Origin: Alphaproteobacteria bacterium
GTDB taxonomy: Bacteria; Pseudomonadota; Alphaproteobacteria; Reyranellales; Reyranellaceae
Assembly: GCA_010032545.1 (NCBI GenBank)
Contig: RGPT01000009.1
Coordinates: forward strand, 1-39,697
Length of the DNA stretch: 39,697 bases
Reading direction: 5' to 3'
Shown here: in pieces, positions 16,446 through 24,944 of the stretch
Position numbering within the stretch: position 1 is the stretch's first letter
How the letters are laid out: each line of letters opens with the position of its first letter
Notes under the pieces: generated by a model
Told to the model about the DNA's origin: nothing
The model's database searches: none
What the model saw: only the letters and a program-made list of their open reading frames with translations
Translations under genes and position numbers: made by a program

Positions 16446-18236
16446 CTGAGCTGCGCCACGAACGTCCGGAGTGCATCGCGCGCCGTCTCGACCGCTTTCT
16501 CCGCATCGACCTTGCGCTTGGCCAGCGCCTCGAGGTCGCTCTCCTGCTTGTCGAGTGTGGCGAGGTAGCGGCGCTGCAGGTCGCTGTTGGCGGGCACCCG
16601 GGCAAGGTTCTCGCGTAGCCGCGCCTGCTCCTGCACGATCGACTGCCGCTCGGCATCGACCTGTGCACTCCTGCGCTGCGCCTCGGCGACGGACTGCTGC
16701 AGTTGCAGCACCTTGCCGAGCGCCTCGCGGGTCTTGGCGTCGAATTCGCGTGCCTGGGCATAGACGCGGATCTGGTCGGCGGCGCCGTCGACCAGGCGCA
16801 ACTCCTGCTGCTGCGTCTGCTCCTGCACGACTTCCAGAGTCTGGGTCTGGTCGCCGCCCGGCAGCGTGAACGGGATGCGGTAGTTGCCCTCGCTGATGTC
16901 GATACCCTTCGCGTCGGGCTTGGTGAGCGTCCAGCCCGGCAGCCGGCGCTGCACGACGATGAGCTGGCGCGGCTCCTTGGCCGGCCCCCGCACACGATAC
17001 GTCGTGGTCTGACGCACGATGCGCGAGAGCTTCAGCACGCCGCCGGAGATGGTTCCCGTGGCGAGGCGGTCGGTCTGGGCGACGTCGCGTTCGATGGTGA
17101 TCTTTTCGTCGAGCGCATAGGCGAGCAAACGCGTCTCGCCGACGGGGAAGCCCGAGAGACGGGCGTCGCCGACATAGGCAACGTTGCCCGCCTTGTCACG
17201 TTCGTAGAGCGTGATGATGCCCGGCGGCAGGCCGCTCTCGCCATCATTGGTGAGGCGGATGGCAGCCAGTGGGTTACGCGCGGCGGTGTCGCCTTGATAG
17301 AGCGCCATCCGCAGGGCCGGAATCTGGCGGTCGATGATCGGGATCGACAGGGTCCGGCCATTCTCGACACTGACGGCGCGGGGGAACTTGAAGATGACCT
17401 GGGTCGCGGCGTCCGAGGCCTCGATCTGCTCGGCTGCAGCGGCAACGGGAGGCGGTGGTGGTGGCGCAGCTGCCGGCGACATGGTGCGCTCCTGCTGTGC
17501 CCGATACGCCTTGCAGCGCCGAGCGGGCCGCCGTCGGGTCTGCGCCCAGGGTCAGGCGATACGACGCCTTCCACACCGGCGCTTCGACGATGTAGGCCAC
17601 GCGCACGGTTCGCTTGCCCGCGCCGCGCGCCGACAGTTCAATAGTGCGGGCATCCTTGGCGCGGTTGCCCTGGATGGCGACCAGCGCCTGGGCCACCTTG
17701 TCGCGGAGCGCCGCATCGGCTAACTGCAGGTTCTCGGCATCCTCGAGGATAAACTGCTGCAGGCCGAGGCCGGTGAACAGGGTGACGCGCGTGCGCGTGG
17801 TCGTGCCCTTGTCGTTGCCGAGCGCGACGGTCTCTTCCTGCACCGAGACGATGCGGCCCGAGATGGCGCGGCTGCCGCCAACCGTGATCTGCGCGCCCTT
17901 GAGGGTTGCCAGCAATTGGCTGGGCGAGCTCAGCGAGTCCTGATCGAAGGGCAGATCCTTGAAGGCCTGCGCCAAAGGCTCGCGGCCTGGCAGGCTGAGG
18001 CCGCCGACGCCGCCCTTGTCGTCATAGACGACCAGGCTTTTCAGAACATCGTCGACTTGCTGAAGCGAGACTGTGAGCTTCAGCGTCGCATCGCCCTCGA
18101 CGTTGGCTTCGTACTCGAAGTATCCCATCCCGCCCGACGACAGCATTACCCGCTTCAGCGCCAGGTCCTGGGCAAGTACGAGAGTCGGAAAGGTGAAAAG
18201 GCTCAGAAGAGCCAGACTGGTCAGAAGATTTCGCAT
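16442..18236 (-). pseudogene. Secreted DUF4139-domain protein, broken by internal deletion/frameshift
   Basis: It starts at 18236 (MRNLLTSLALLSLFTFPTL, a signal peptide ending near VLAQ) after GGGAGG. The N-terminal frame runs about 242 codons with KRVMLSSGGMGYFEYEA and VEAPVWKASYRLTLG, the core entry of DUF4139. Near 17509 the frame changes: LQG is followed, in another frame, by AYRAQQERTMSPAAAPPPPP, then about 350 in-frame codons through VIFKFPRAVSVENGRTLSIP and a C-terminal coiled coil (about LQLQQSVAEAQRR to KRKVDAEKAVE). Family members usually have a 'WAVVEN...DW...LVSG...YVxRPEVP'-like block at this point, missing here. The total of 1795 nt implies loss of 3n+2 bases. The function of the family is poorly known; a cell-envelope location is likely. 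Confidence 0.8.
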
Positions 18237-18324
18237 GAGGCCTCCCCGGCGCTGCCCACGCACCGTGAGCGCGGACTATGACGCAACCGGGGCGCCAGTG
18301 CGACGAATCTAGGGGGCGTCGAAT

Positions 18325-18732
18325 CTACGAGAGCGCGTCCTTTAGCGTTTCGAATGGCAACAGCACACACTCCTGCCGCGACTTGTGTGCCGAAACCGGG
18401 GTGAAAGCGGCAAACGGTTCGGCAGCTTCCCCCTCTTCCCGTCCGACCGCACGCTCGGCATCGTGGCGCAGCGCAGCAATGCCTGCTGCATCACGTCCCA
18501 CGGCGACCGACGCCAGGGCCGAGGCGGAGGCTTGGCATAGCAGGCAGCCGCGTACCTGGTGGGCGATCTCGGCGATCTTCCCCTGCCCATCCAGCCGGAC
18601 ATCGATCGTTACCCGGTCCCCGCACAGCGGATTGTCGCGTCGCGCCGATTTCGTCGGCGCCGCCAGCTTGCCTGTGCCTACCTTGGCTTTGGCGAGCGCC
18701 ACAATCCGCTCCTGGTAGAGTTGATCGCTCAT
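18325..18732 (-). CDS. SufU/NifU-N-like sulfur acceptor or Fe-S scaffold
   Basis: 135 residues of the IscU/SufU fold. The three family cysteines are present: C37 in NPLCGD (with D39), C63 in RGCLLCQAS and C122 in QECVLLPF. An additional Cys, C66, gives GCxxC where canonical SufU has GCAIS. SufU-type proteins accept persulfide sulfur from SufS, either as Zn-dependent sulfurtransferases or as Fe-S scaffolds. It is the last gene of the seven-gene cox/xdhC operon, overlapping the cysteine desulfurase by 4 bp, with no sufB, sufC or sufD nearby. I infer that it relays sulfur for molybdenum-cofactor sulfuration, or for the Fe-S clusters of the same target enzyme. Confidence 0.82.
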   Translation of the reverse strand: MSDQLYQERIVALAKAKVGTGKLAAPTKSARRDNPLCGDRVTIDVRLDGQGKIAEIAHQVRGCLLCQASASALASVAVGRDAAGIAALRHDAERAVGREEGEAAEPFAAFTPVSAHKSRQECVLLPFETLKDALS

Positions 18733-19946
18733 CGCAGCGTCTTCGCGGCGTAACGCACACCGCTCAGAAAGGCGTCGATGTCGCTGCCGTCGTTGTACGG
18801 CGCCATCGAAACGCGGGTCGTGCCGTCAAGGTCGAAGCGGTCCATGAGCGGCTGCGCGCAGTGGTGGCCCGCCCGGACGGCGACACCGAACGAGTCGAGT
18901 GTCTGGGCAACGTCGTGCGGATGCACGCCGTCCAGCGTGAATGACACGACGGGATAACGGTTCTGCAGGCCCGCGGGACCGAATATCCGGGCCCCGTCGA
19001 TCTTCTGCAGCCCATCCATCAGGTGCTGGACCATCGCCATTTCGTGGGCGTGGGCGCCGGTCCAGTCCAGCGCCTGCATCCATTTGCAGGCAGCACCGAG
19101 ACCGATCGCCGGCCCGATGGGCGGCGTGCCGGCCTCGAAACGGCGCGGCGCCGGCGCCCAGGTGGTCTCGGCGAACGTCACGCGGCCGATCATCGAGCCG
19201 CCGCCCATGAAAGGCGGCATGGCGTCCAGCAGCGCGGCTTTTGCCCAAAGCACACCGACACCGTTCGGGCCGTAGGCCTTGTGGCCGGCGAAGACGTAGA
19301 AATCGATGCCCAGCGCTGGAAGGTCGAGAGGGCCATGCGGCGCGCGTTGCGCACCGTCGAGCATGACCTTGGCGCCGACCGACTTGGCGGCAGCGACCAC
19401 AGCCCCGACATCGACCATCGCGCCGGTCACGTTCGAGACGTGGGCGAGCGAAACCAGTTTGGTCTTCGGCGTGAGCAAGCGTGGCAGCAACGCAAGGTCG
19501 ATCCGGCCGTCCGCCGTTACCGGGATCATGTCGATCTCGATGCCGGCGCGCGCGCGCAGGAGCTGCCACGGCACGATGTTGGAATGGTGTTCAAGCTCCG
19601 ACAACAGGACGCGATCGCCTGGCTGCAGGAGGGAGCCGTAGGAGTAGGCCACCAGGTTGATTGCCGCGGTGCATCCGCCGGTGAACACGATCTCCATCGG
19701 CGGGACGCCGAGAAATTTTGCGACGTCGGCGCGCTCCTCACTGGCCTCGCGATCGGCAAGCACAAGATGGCGGACTCCGCGCAGGACATTGGCGCGGCCG
19801 GTGGTCTCATAGGCACGCACGGCATTGAGCACGGTATCGGGCGTCTGCGACGATGCCCCATTGTCGAGATAGTGGACCGGCCGACCGTCGATGATCTGGG
19901 ACAGGATCGGGAACTGGCCGCGGACAGCGGCGACGCTGAAACTCAT
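18729..19946 (-). CDS. Cysteine desulfurase, SufS-like class V aminotransferase fold
   Basis: 405 residues. The PLP lysine is K223 (FAGHKAYGP), preceded by the LDGAQ strand (D197) and histidines EHHSN at 119-123; the persulfide-forming cysteine is C363 in RAGHHCAQP, in the same context as E. coli SufS. It removes sulfur from L-cysteine and passes it to an acceptor, here presumably the SufU-like protein encoded immediately downstream (4-bp overlap). It also overlaps the moeA::mocA fusion by 4 bp. Membership in this operon, rather than a sufBCD cluster, suggests a specialised role in providing the sulfido ligand of a xanthine-oxidase-family molybdenum centre, as NifS4 does with XdhC in Rhodobacter capsulatus. 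Confidence 0.9.
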   Translation of the reverse strand: MSFSVAAVRGQFPILSQIIDGRPVHYLDNGASSQTPDTVLNAVRAYETTGRANVLRGVRHLVLADREASEERADVAKFLGVPPMEIVFTGGCTAAINLVAYSYGSLLQPGDRVLLSELEHHSNIVPWQLLRARAGIEIDMIPVTADGRIDLALLPRLLTPKTKLVSLAHVSNVTGAMVDVGAVVAAAKSVGAKVMLDGAQRAPHGPLDLPALGIDFYVFAGHKAYGPNGVGVLWAKAALLDAMPPFMGGGSMIGRVTFAETTWAPAPRRFEAGTPPIGPAIGLGAACKWMQALDWTGAHAHEMAMVQHLMDGLQKIDGARIFGPAGLQNRYPVVSFTLDGVHPHDVAQTLDSFGVAVRAGHHCAQPLMDRFDLDGTTRVSMAPYNDGSDIDAFLSGVRYAAKTLR

Positions 19947-21595
19947 GAGGTACTCCGGGCCCGCCAGGCGGCCAGGGCTTCGGGTGTGTCGATATCGGTG
20001 ATCGCCGCAGCGCCCGCCATCTCGACTTCGCAGACGAGATCGGCGTGCTCGCCGATCAAGTGCTTGGCGCCGCTATCGCCCGACAGCGTCACCATTTCGG
20101 GAAAGAAGCGCCGTGCCCACAAAACCGGGTTGCCCCGCTTGCCGGCCACTGTCGGGACGCAGATGGAGCGACCTTCGATCGGGCTGAAGGCTGCAATCAA
20201 GCGGTTGAGCAGGTCCGCCCCGACGCCCGGCATGTCGCCCAACTGGACGATGGCTGCGTCAGCATTGGAACTGAGCGCGCCGATTCCGGTTCGCACCGAG
20301 GTGCTGAGGCCCTCGGCGAAATCCGGGTTGGTGACGAAGCGCAATCGCGACCGGCCGGGGATGGCAAGTTCGATCGCCGTCCTGACCTGATCTGCCATAT
20401 GGCCGAGCACGACAACGACTTCGACGGCCTGGGACTCGAGCGCCGCCTTCACGGCATGCACGATGAGCGGCGCGCCGTTGGCATCAGCCAGCATTTTGTT
20501 GGGGCCGCCCATGCGTGTCGAACGACCTGCGGCCAGCACGAGAACCGCAACCCGTGGTGCCTGCTGCGGTCCCTCGCCTTCCATCGGCTCGTCGTCGCGC
20601 GGCTGCGGGCGGCTCGCGATTTCAGCCAACAGCCCACCCGCGCCCATGCGGACGATTTCGGCGCGACCCACCTGCAGACCTGCGGCCAGCCGTTCCAGGA
20701 CCATGTCAAAGCCGTTGTACTTGGGGGATTTGGCACATCCCGGCAGGCCGAGGACCGGCCTGCCGTCGAGCTCGGCGGTCAACAGCAGGTTGCCGGGATC
20801 CACCGGCATGCCGAAGTGATAAACCTTGCCGCCCGCCTCGGCGATGCCCAGCGGCACCACGTCGTGGCGGTCGACGATGGCCGAGGCGCCGGCGATCAAG
20901 AAGAGATCGCAGCCGTCCGCCTGCAATTCCTTCAGCGCGGCCGCGATGGACTTGGCGTCGTGGGCAACGCGGCGTTCGCCACTCAAGGTGCTGCCAAGCG
21001 ACGTAAGCCGCTTGGTCGTCGTGCCGACCGCTTTGTCCAGAACCTTGTCGCGCGTGCCAGGCAGCTTCGTCTGTACCAGCCCCGCCCGCATCGCCCGAAA
21101 TGGCGCCACCGAGACAAGTGGCCGATTGGCCGAGTGCGCGACCTCGACGGCACGACGCACCGCCCCGCGCGGCGCACCATAGGGAATGATCTTCACCGTT
21201 GCCACCATCTGCCGCGGCTCTACGCGCGTGAAGGGTGGCAGCGTGGCGACCGTGACCGACTCGTCGAGCTCATTCAGCGCGTCGATGCGCGCGTGGTCGA
21301 CGATGGCAAGGCCCACCCCACGGGCGAAATGATTGCAGCGCCCGGTAAAGGGAGCGGTGACTTCGATCCCCTCGCCCGCCAAGGCCTTGGCGACCGTCGC
21401 CGCGGCTTCGTCCTCATGCATGTCGTCCGGGTCGAGGCGCGCGGCCACCACCGTCGCCGCACCTGCTGCTTTCAGCCTGGCGACATCGCCGGCCGACAGG
21501 GTTCGGCCTTTGGCGAAATTCACGCCGCCCGAACGCCAGCTGTGACCTAGGATGGCGCCCGTGGCTTCGTCGATGGGAGTGTCGCCAAACCTCAC
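19943..21595 (-). CDS. Fusion of MoeA-like molybdopterin-binding domain and MocA-type cytidylyltransferase
   Basis: 550 residues. Residues 1 to about 335 are a molybdopterin-binding region with LFLIAGASAIVDRHDVVP (231-248) and GLPGCAKSP; the N-terminal part has the ILGHSW ... GRTLSAGD pattern. Residues 348-550 are an NTP-transferase domain with LAAGRSTRMGGPNKML (353-369) and the metal-binding GDMPG. MocA attaches CMP to Mo-molybdopterin, giving the molybdopterin cytosine dinucleotide used by xanthine-oxidase-family enzymes such as CO dehydrogenase. Joining a MoeA-like binding domain to MocA in one chain would allow channelling. The two domains are linked by an acidic, Pro-rich linker (about 329-347). 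Four-base overlaps on both sides mark it as an operon member. Confidence 0.9.
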   Translation of the reverse strand: MRFGDTPIDEATGAILGHSWRSGGVNFAKGRTLSAGDVARLKAAGAATVVAARLDPDDMHEDEAAATVAKALAGEGIEVTAPFTGRCNHFARGVGLAIVDHARIDALNELDESVTVATLPPFTRVEPRQMVATVKIIPYGAPRGAVRRAVEVAHSANRPLVSVAPFRAMRAGLVQTKLPGTRDKVLDKAVGTTTKRLTSLGSTLSGERRVAHDAKSIAAALKELQADGCDLFLIAGASAIVDRHDVVPLGIAEAGGKVYHFGMPVDPGNLLLTAELDGRPVLGLPGCAKSPKYNGFDMVLERLAAGLQVGRAEIVRMGAGGLLAEIASRPQPRDDEPMEGEGPQQAPRVAVLVLAAGRSTRMGGPNKMLADANGAPLIVHAVKAALESQAVEVVVVLGHMADQVRTAIELAIPGRSRLRFVTNPDFAEGLSTSVRTGIGALSSNADAAIVQLGDMPGVGADLLNRLIAAFSPIEGRSICVPTVAGKRGNPVLWARRFFPEMVTLSGDSGAKHLIGEHADLVCEVEMAGAAAITDIDTPEALAAWRARSTS

Positions 21596-22320
21596 GCGGC
21601 GACCACCTTCGGTCCGGCCAGCGCCTCGAGGCGGCGTGCGCGCACCTCGACGATCTGGCCCAGAATTGACACGGCGATCTCAGCGGGGGACTTGGCGCCG
21701 ATGTTCAGGCCGACGGGACCATGAATGCGGGCGAACTGCTCGTCGGTGATGCCGGCCTCGGTCAGCCGTTCCCTGCGCTTGCCATGGGTCTTCCGGCTGC
21801 CGAGCGCGCCGACATAAAAGACATCGGACTTAAGAGCCGACTCCAGGGCCGGGTCATCGAGCTTGGGATCGTGAGTGAGCGTGACGACCGCTGTCGAGGC
21901 ATCGAGGCCGATCTTCTCGAAGGCTTCGTCGGCCCAGTCCTGCATCACCTTTACGCCGGGGAAGCGGCTGTCGGTGGCGAACGCGCGCCGGGGATCGATG
22001 ACGGTTACGTCGAAATCCATCAGGGACGCCATCGGCGCCAGCGACTGGGCGATGTGCACTGCCCCGACAATGATCAGTCGCGCCGGGGGCACGTAGACAT
22101 TCAGGAAAATCCTCTGGCCATCGAGTTCCACGGTCTCGCTGCGGCCGATCGCCATCGCTCGGCGCGCAGCAGCCAGCAGGGCCGCATCTCCGGCGAACAC
22201 GCCCTCGGCCCGCTCCGGATAGACCAACGTCTCGGCCGCGTCGCTGAGGCGCGTGGCTAGTACGACGGCGTGGCGCTTGAGGCGGGCGGCTTGCAAGGCG
22301 GTGACGGTTTCGGCTTTCAT
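21592..22320 (-). CDS. XdhC/CoxF-family protein, Rossmann domain
   Basis: 242 residues. The C-terminal XdhC Rossmann domain is clear: LIIVGAVHIAQSLAPMA (about 81-97), VTVIDPRRAFATDSRFPG and YVGALGSRKTHGKRRERL, followed by GLNIGAKSPAEIAVSILGQI. The N-terminal ~75 residues are short compared with full XdhC, because the XdhC/CoxI N-terminal domain is encoded separately just upstream. XdhC proteins bind the molybdenum cofactor, protect its sulfido form and hand it to the apo-enzyme. The start is 4 bp after the coxI-like stop and the stop overlaps the moeA::mocA start. Confidence 0.9.
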   Translation of the reverse strand: MKAETVTALQAARLKRHAVVLATRLSDAAETLVYPERAEGVFAGDAALLAAARRAMAIGRSETVELDGQRIFLNVYVPPARLIIVGAVHIAQSLAPMASLMDFDVTVIDPRRAFATDSRFPGVKVMQDWADEAFEKIGLDASTAVVTLTHDPKLDDPALESALKSDVFYVGALGSRKTHGKRRERLTEAGITDEQFARIHGPVGLNIGAKSPAEIAVSILGQIVEVRARRLEALAGPKVVAA

Positions 22321-22324
22321 CGGG

Positions 22325-22645
22325 TCAGCTCACCTTCTCGACGAAAACCTGGACCTTGCCGCCGCAGGCGAGGCCTACGTCCCAGGCCTGCTCGTCGGTG
22401 ACGCCGAAATCGAGCAGCCGCGGCTTGCCGTCGGCGATCGCCGCAAGCGCCTCCTTGACGACAGCGCCTTCGATGCACCCTCCAGAGACCGATCCAACCA
22501 TGGCGCCCGTGTCGTCGACGCCAAGCTGGCTGCCGACGGGGCGTGGCGACGAGCCCCAGGTCGTGATGACGGTGGCAAGGGCTACGCCTTTGCCCGAGGT
22601 CTTCCATCTGCCGACCTGATCCAGCACATCGAGCGCGTCACTCAT
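22325..22645 (-). CDS. XdhC/CoxI N-terminal domain protein
   Basis: 106 residues, a stand-alone XdhC_CoxI domain: TTWGSSPRPVGSQLGVD, VGSVSGGCIEGAVV and DVGLACGGKVQVFVE are its signatures. The Cys in SGGCIE and in LACGG are conserved and may contact the cofactor or sulfur. The start is 22645 (MSDALDVLDQVGRW), 8 nt after AAGGAG; an in-frame ATG at 22678 lies inside the upstream gene and is less likely. It is expected to work as a pair with the Rossmann-domain XdhC protein encoded next, together equal to one full XdhC. Confidence 0.9.
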   Translation of the reverse strand: MSDALDVLDQVGRWKTSGKGVALATVITTWGSSPRPVGSQLGVDDTGAMVGSVSGGCIEGAVVKEALAAIADGKPRLLDFGVTDEQAWDVGLACGGKVQVFVEKVS

Positions 22646-22650
22646 GTTCC

Positions 22651-23901
22651 CTACTCCTTGCGCAGTTCGGTCTGCCATGCCGCGAGGCGCCTGTCGGCGC
22701 CGGGGGTCACCGCCCCAAGGGCCGCGATCAGTCCCGCCAGGCTCTCCAGATTATGGACCGGGCGAAATTCATCGACATGGGGCAACATGGCCTTGTTGCC
22801 TTGAGATTTGGGTTCGTAGGCGCCGTAGCGCAAGAGCGGATTCAGCCAGATCAGCCGCGAACAGGACTTGTGCAGCCGTTCCATCTCCGGGGCGAGGTTG
22901 CCGCCGCCTTCGCGGTCGAGCCCATCTGTGATCAATACAACAACTGCGCCCTGTCCCAGGACGCGCCGCGACCACTTGTTGTTGAAATCGTGCAGCGACT
23001 GCCCGATGCGCGTGCCACCGGACCAATCCTCGACCTGTGCCGATGCCTTCTGCAACGCGATGTCGACGTCGCGGTTGCGTAACGAACGGGTCACGTTGGT
23101 CAGGCGCGTGCCAAAAGTGAAGCAGAAGACCCGATCCCGGTCGTTGGTGATCGTGTGCATGAAATGCAGGAACATGCGGGTGTAGCGCGCCATCGACCCG
23201 GAAATATCGCAGAGGACGACCAGCGGCGGCGGCCGGCGGCGCGGTTCACGGCGGCGCAGCTCGGTCAGGCCTTCCGGACGGAGCGCTCGCCGCAACGAGG
23301 CCCGGAAATCGACCCGCGGGCCGCGCCGCGCCGCGCGATAGCGCCGGGTGCGCCGCTCCGGCACCGGCAGGCGCAGACGGGAGATGGCGCGCAGTGCATC
23401 ATCAATCTCGGCCTGCGACATCTGCTCGAAGTCCTTGTGCTGCAGGATCTCGCGATCGGACACCGTGAAGGTGGCCTCGACTTCGACTTCCGGCGGCTCG
23501 TCTTCGTCGGTCGGCGCCTCGCCTCGACCGGGCTGCAGGGCCTCCTGCAGGCGGCGGCTCAATTGCTTGCGCTCGTCCTCGCTGGCCGGCATGCCGACCT
23601 GGGGCAGCAGCATCTCCATCATCTTTTCCAGGAGCCGCGGATTGCGCCAGTAGACGTGGAACGCCTGGTCGAAGATCTCGCGCTGATCGCGCCGGTTCAC
23701 GAACACCGAATGTAGGGTCCAGTAGAAGTCGTCGCGCTTCTTCAGGCCCGCTGCTTCGACGGCCTCGATGGCGCGCAGGATCTGCCCCGGCCCGACACGC
23801 AGCCCGGCCGTGCGCAGCGTGCGCGCGAAATGGACGATGTTGGTCGCAAGCTTACCGCTGCGCGGCTCAGGCGCAGGTGCAGCCTCGGGCAGCGCGTCCA
23901 T
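22651..23901 (-). CDS. CoxE-like VWA-domain protein
   Basis: 416 residues. The C-terminal half is a von Willebrand A domain with a complete MIDAS: D232-I-S234-G-S236 (CDISGSM), a Thr in the GGTRIG loop and the VVVLITDGLDREG strand. The N-terminal half is helical (FARTLRTAGLRVGPGQIL; RRDQREIFDQAFHVYW) with an acidic stretch, EAPTDEDEPPEVEVE. CoxE-type proteins act with the MoxR ATPase CoxD in maturing the Mo-Cu-S centre of aerobic CO dehydrogenase in Oligotropha carboxidovorans. Here it follows coxD after 9 bp. No CO dehydrogenase structural genes (coxMSL) are in the window, so the client could be any xanthine-oxidase-family enzyme. Confidence 0.9.
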   Translation of the reverse strand: MDALPEAAPAPEPRSGKLATNIVHFARTLRTAGLRVGPGQILRAIEAVEAAGLKKRDDFYWTLHSVFVNRRDQREIFDQAFHVYWRNPRLLEKMMEMLLPQVGMPASEDERKQLSRRLQEALQPGRGEAPTDEDEPPEVEVEATFTVSDREILQHKDFEQMSQAEIDDALRAISRLRLPVPERRTRRYRAARRGPRVDFRASLRRALRPEGLTELRRREPRRRPPPLVVLCDISGSMARYTRMFLHFMHTITNDRDRVFCFTFGTRLTNVTRSLRNRDVDIALQKASAQVEDWSGGTRIGQSLHDFNNKWSRRVLGQGAVVVLITDGLDREGGGNLAPEMERLHKSCSRLIWLNPLLRYGAYEPKSQGNKAMLPHVDEFRPVHNLESLAGLIAALGAVTPGADRRLAAWQTELRKE

Positions 23902-23910
23902 TGCGGGACC

Positions 23911-24834
23911 TCAGCCCAGAGGCTCTGCAGCGATGTCGGACTTCACCTTGCGCAGGATTTCCGCGGCTTCCGAGCCTTGCAGCCGCTGGATGTCGTCCTG
24001 GTACTTCAGCAGCACGCCCAGGGTATCGTTGATGGTCCTGGGATCGAGGTCGAGCGCGTTCAGTTCCGACAGCGCCGTGGCCCAGTCGATCGACTCGGCG
24101 ACACCCGGCGCCTTGAAGAGATCGAGCTTGCGCAGTTCCTGCACGAACCCCACGACCTGCCGCGACAGGCGCTCGCTCGATCCAGGCGCCTTCACTTTGA
24201 GGATCTCCAGTTCGCGCTTGAGGTCGGGATAGTCGACCCAGTGGTAGAAACAGCGTCGCTTGAGCGCGTCGTGGATTTCCCGCGTGCGGTTGGAGGTCAC
24301 GATCACGATGGGAGCCTGTGCCGCCTTCACCGTGCCGAGTTCGGGGATGGTTACCTGAAAATCAGATAGCAACTCGAGCAGGTAGGCCTCGAAAGGCTCG
24401 TCCGTTCTATCCAATTCGTCGATCAGAAGGATCGGCGCGCCTCCCGTATGCGGGCTGAGCGCCTCCAGCAGCGGGCGGCGGATCAGGAAGCGCTCGTCGA
24501 AAATGTCGGCTGCCAGCTGGCCGCGATCGTGCACGCCCTGCGCTTCGGCCAGGCGGATCTCGATCATCTGCCGGGCGTAATTCCATTCATAGACCGCCGA
24601 CGAGACATCGAGGCCTTCGTAGCATTGCAGGCGAATCAGCGGTCGCTTCAGCGTCGCGGCCAACACCTTGGCAATCTCGGTCTTGCCCACGCCTGCCTCG
24701 CCCTCGCAGAACAGCGGACGGCCCAGCTTGAGCGCGAGATAGAGGACGGTGGCGAGGCTGCGATCGGCGATGTAGTCGCCGCTCTTCAGAAGTTCGACAG
24801 TGGCATCGATGGAGGCCGGCGTGGCGGAGGACAT
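23911..24834 (-). CDS. CoxD-like MoxR-family AAA+ ATPase
   Basis: 307 residues. Walker A at 44-52 (CEGEAGVGKTE), Walker B LLIDELDRTD, sensor 1 VIVTSNRTRE and arginine-finger region ALKRRCFYHWVDYP, which is typical of the CoxD branch of MoxR ATPases. CoxD acts as a chaperone-like ATPase in the stepwise introduction of sulfur and copper into the CO dehydrogenase active site. It is the first gene of the operon, with GGGAG 4 nt before the ATG; its promoter must lie in the 110-bp divergent region 24835-24944, which it shares with an SDR gene. Confidence 0.9.
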   Translation of the reverse strand: MSSATPASIDATVELLKSGDYIADRSLATVLYLALKLGRPLFCEGEAGVGKTEIAKVLAATLKRPLIRLQCYEGLDVSSAVYEWNYARQMIEIRLAEAQGVHDRGQLAADIFDERFLIRRPLLEALSPHTGGAPILLIDELDRTDEPFEAYLLELLSDFQVTIPELGTVKAAQAPIVIVTSNRTREIHDALKRRCFYHWVDYPDLKRELEILKVKAPGSSERLSRQVVGFVQELRKLDLFKAPGVAESIDWATALSELNALDLDPRTINDTLGVLLKYQDDIQRLQGSEAAEILRKVKSDIAAEPLG

Positions 24835-24944
24835 GCAACTCCCAGGAAAACGCAGAAGGAACGCGCAAGCGACAGTGTAGCGGATGGCGTGGTGCGCCGA
24901 TATGGTGAGAATCGCAAGTCAGATCAAGCGCTTGGGAGGCGGGC

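Noticed and set aside
20045-21550. 501-codon plus-strand frame opposite the moeA::mocA gene
   Set aside because: Antisense shadow typical of GC-rich DNA; rich in Arg, His and Gly, with no domain, while the minus strand encodes clear signatures.
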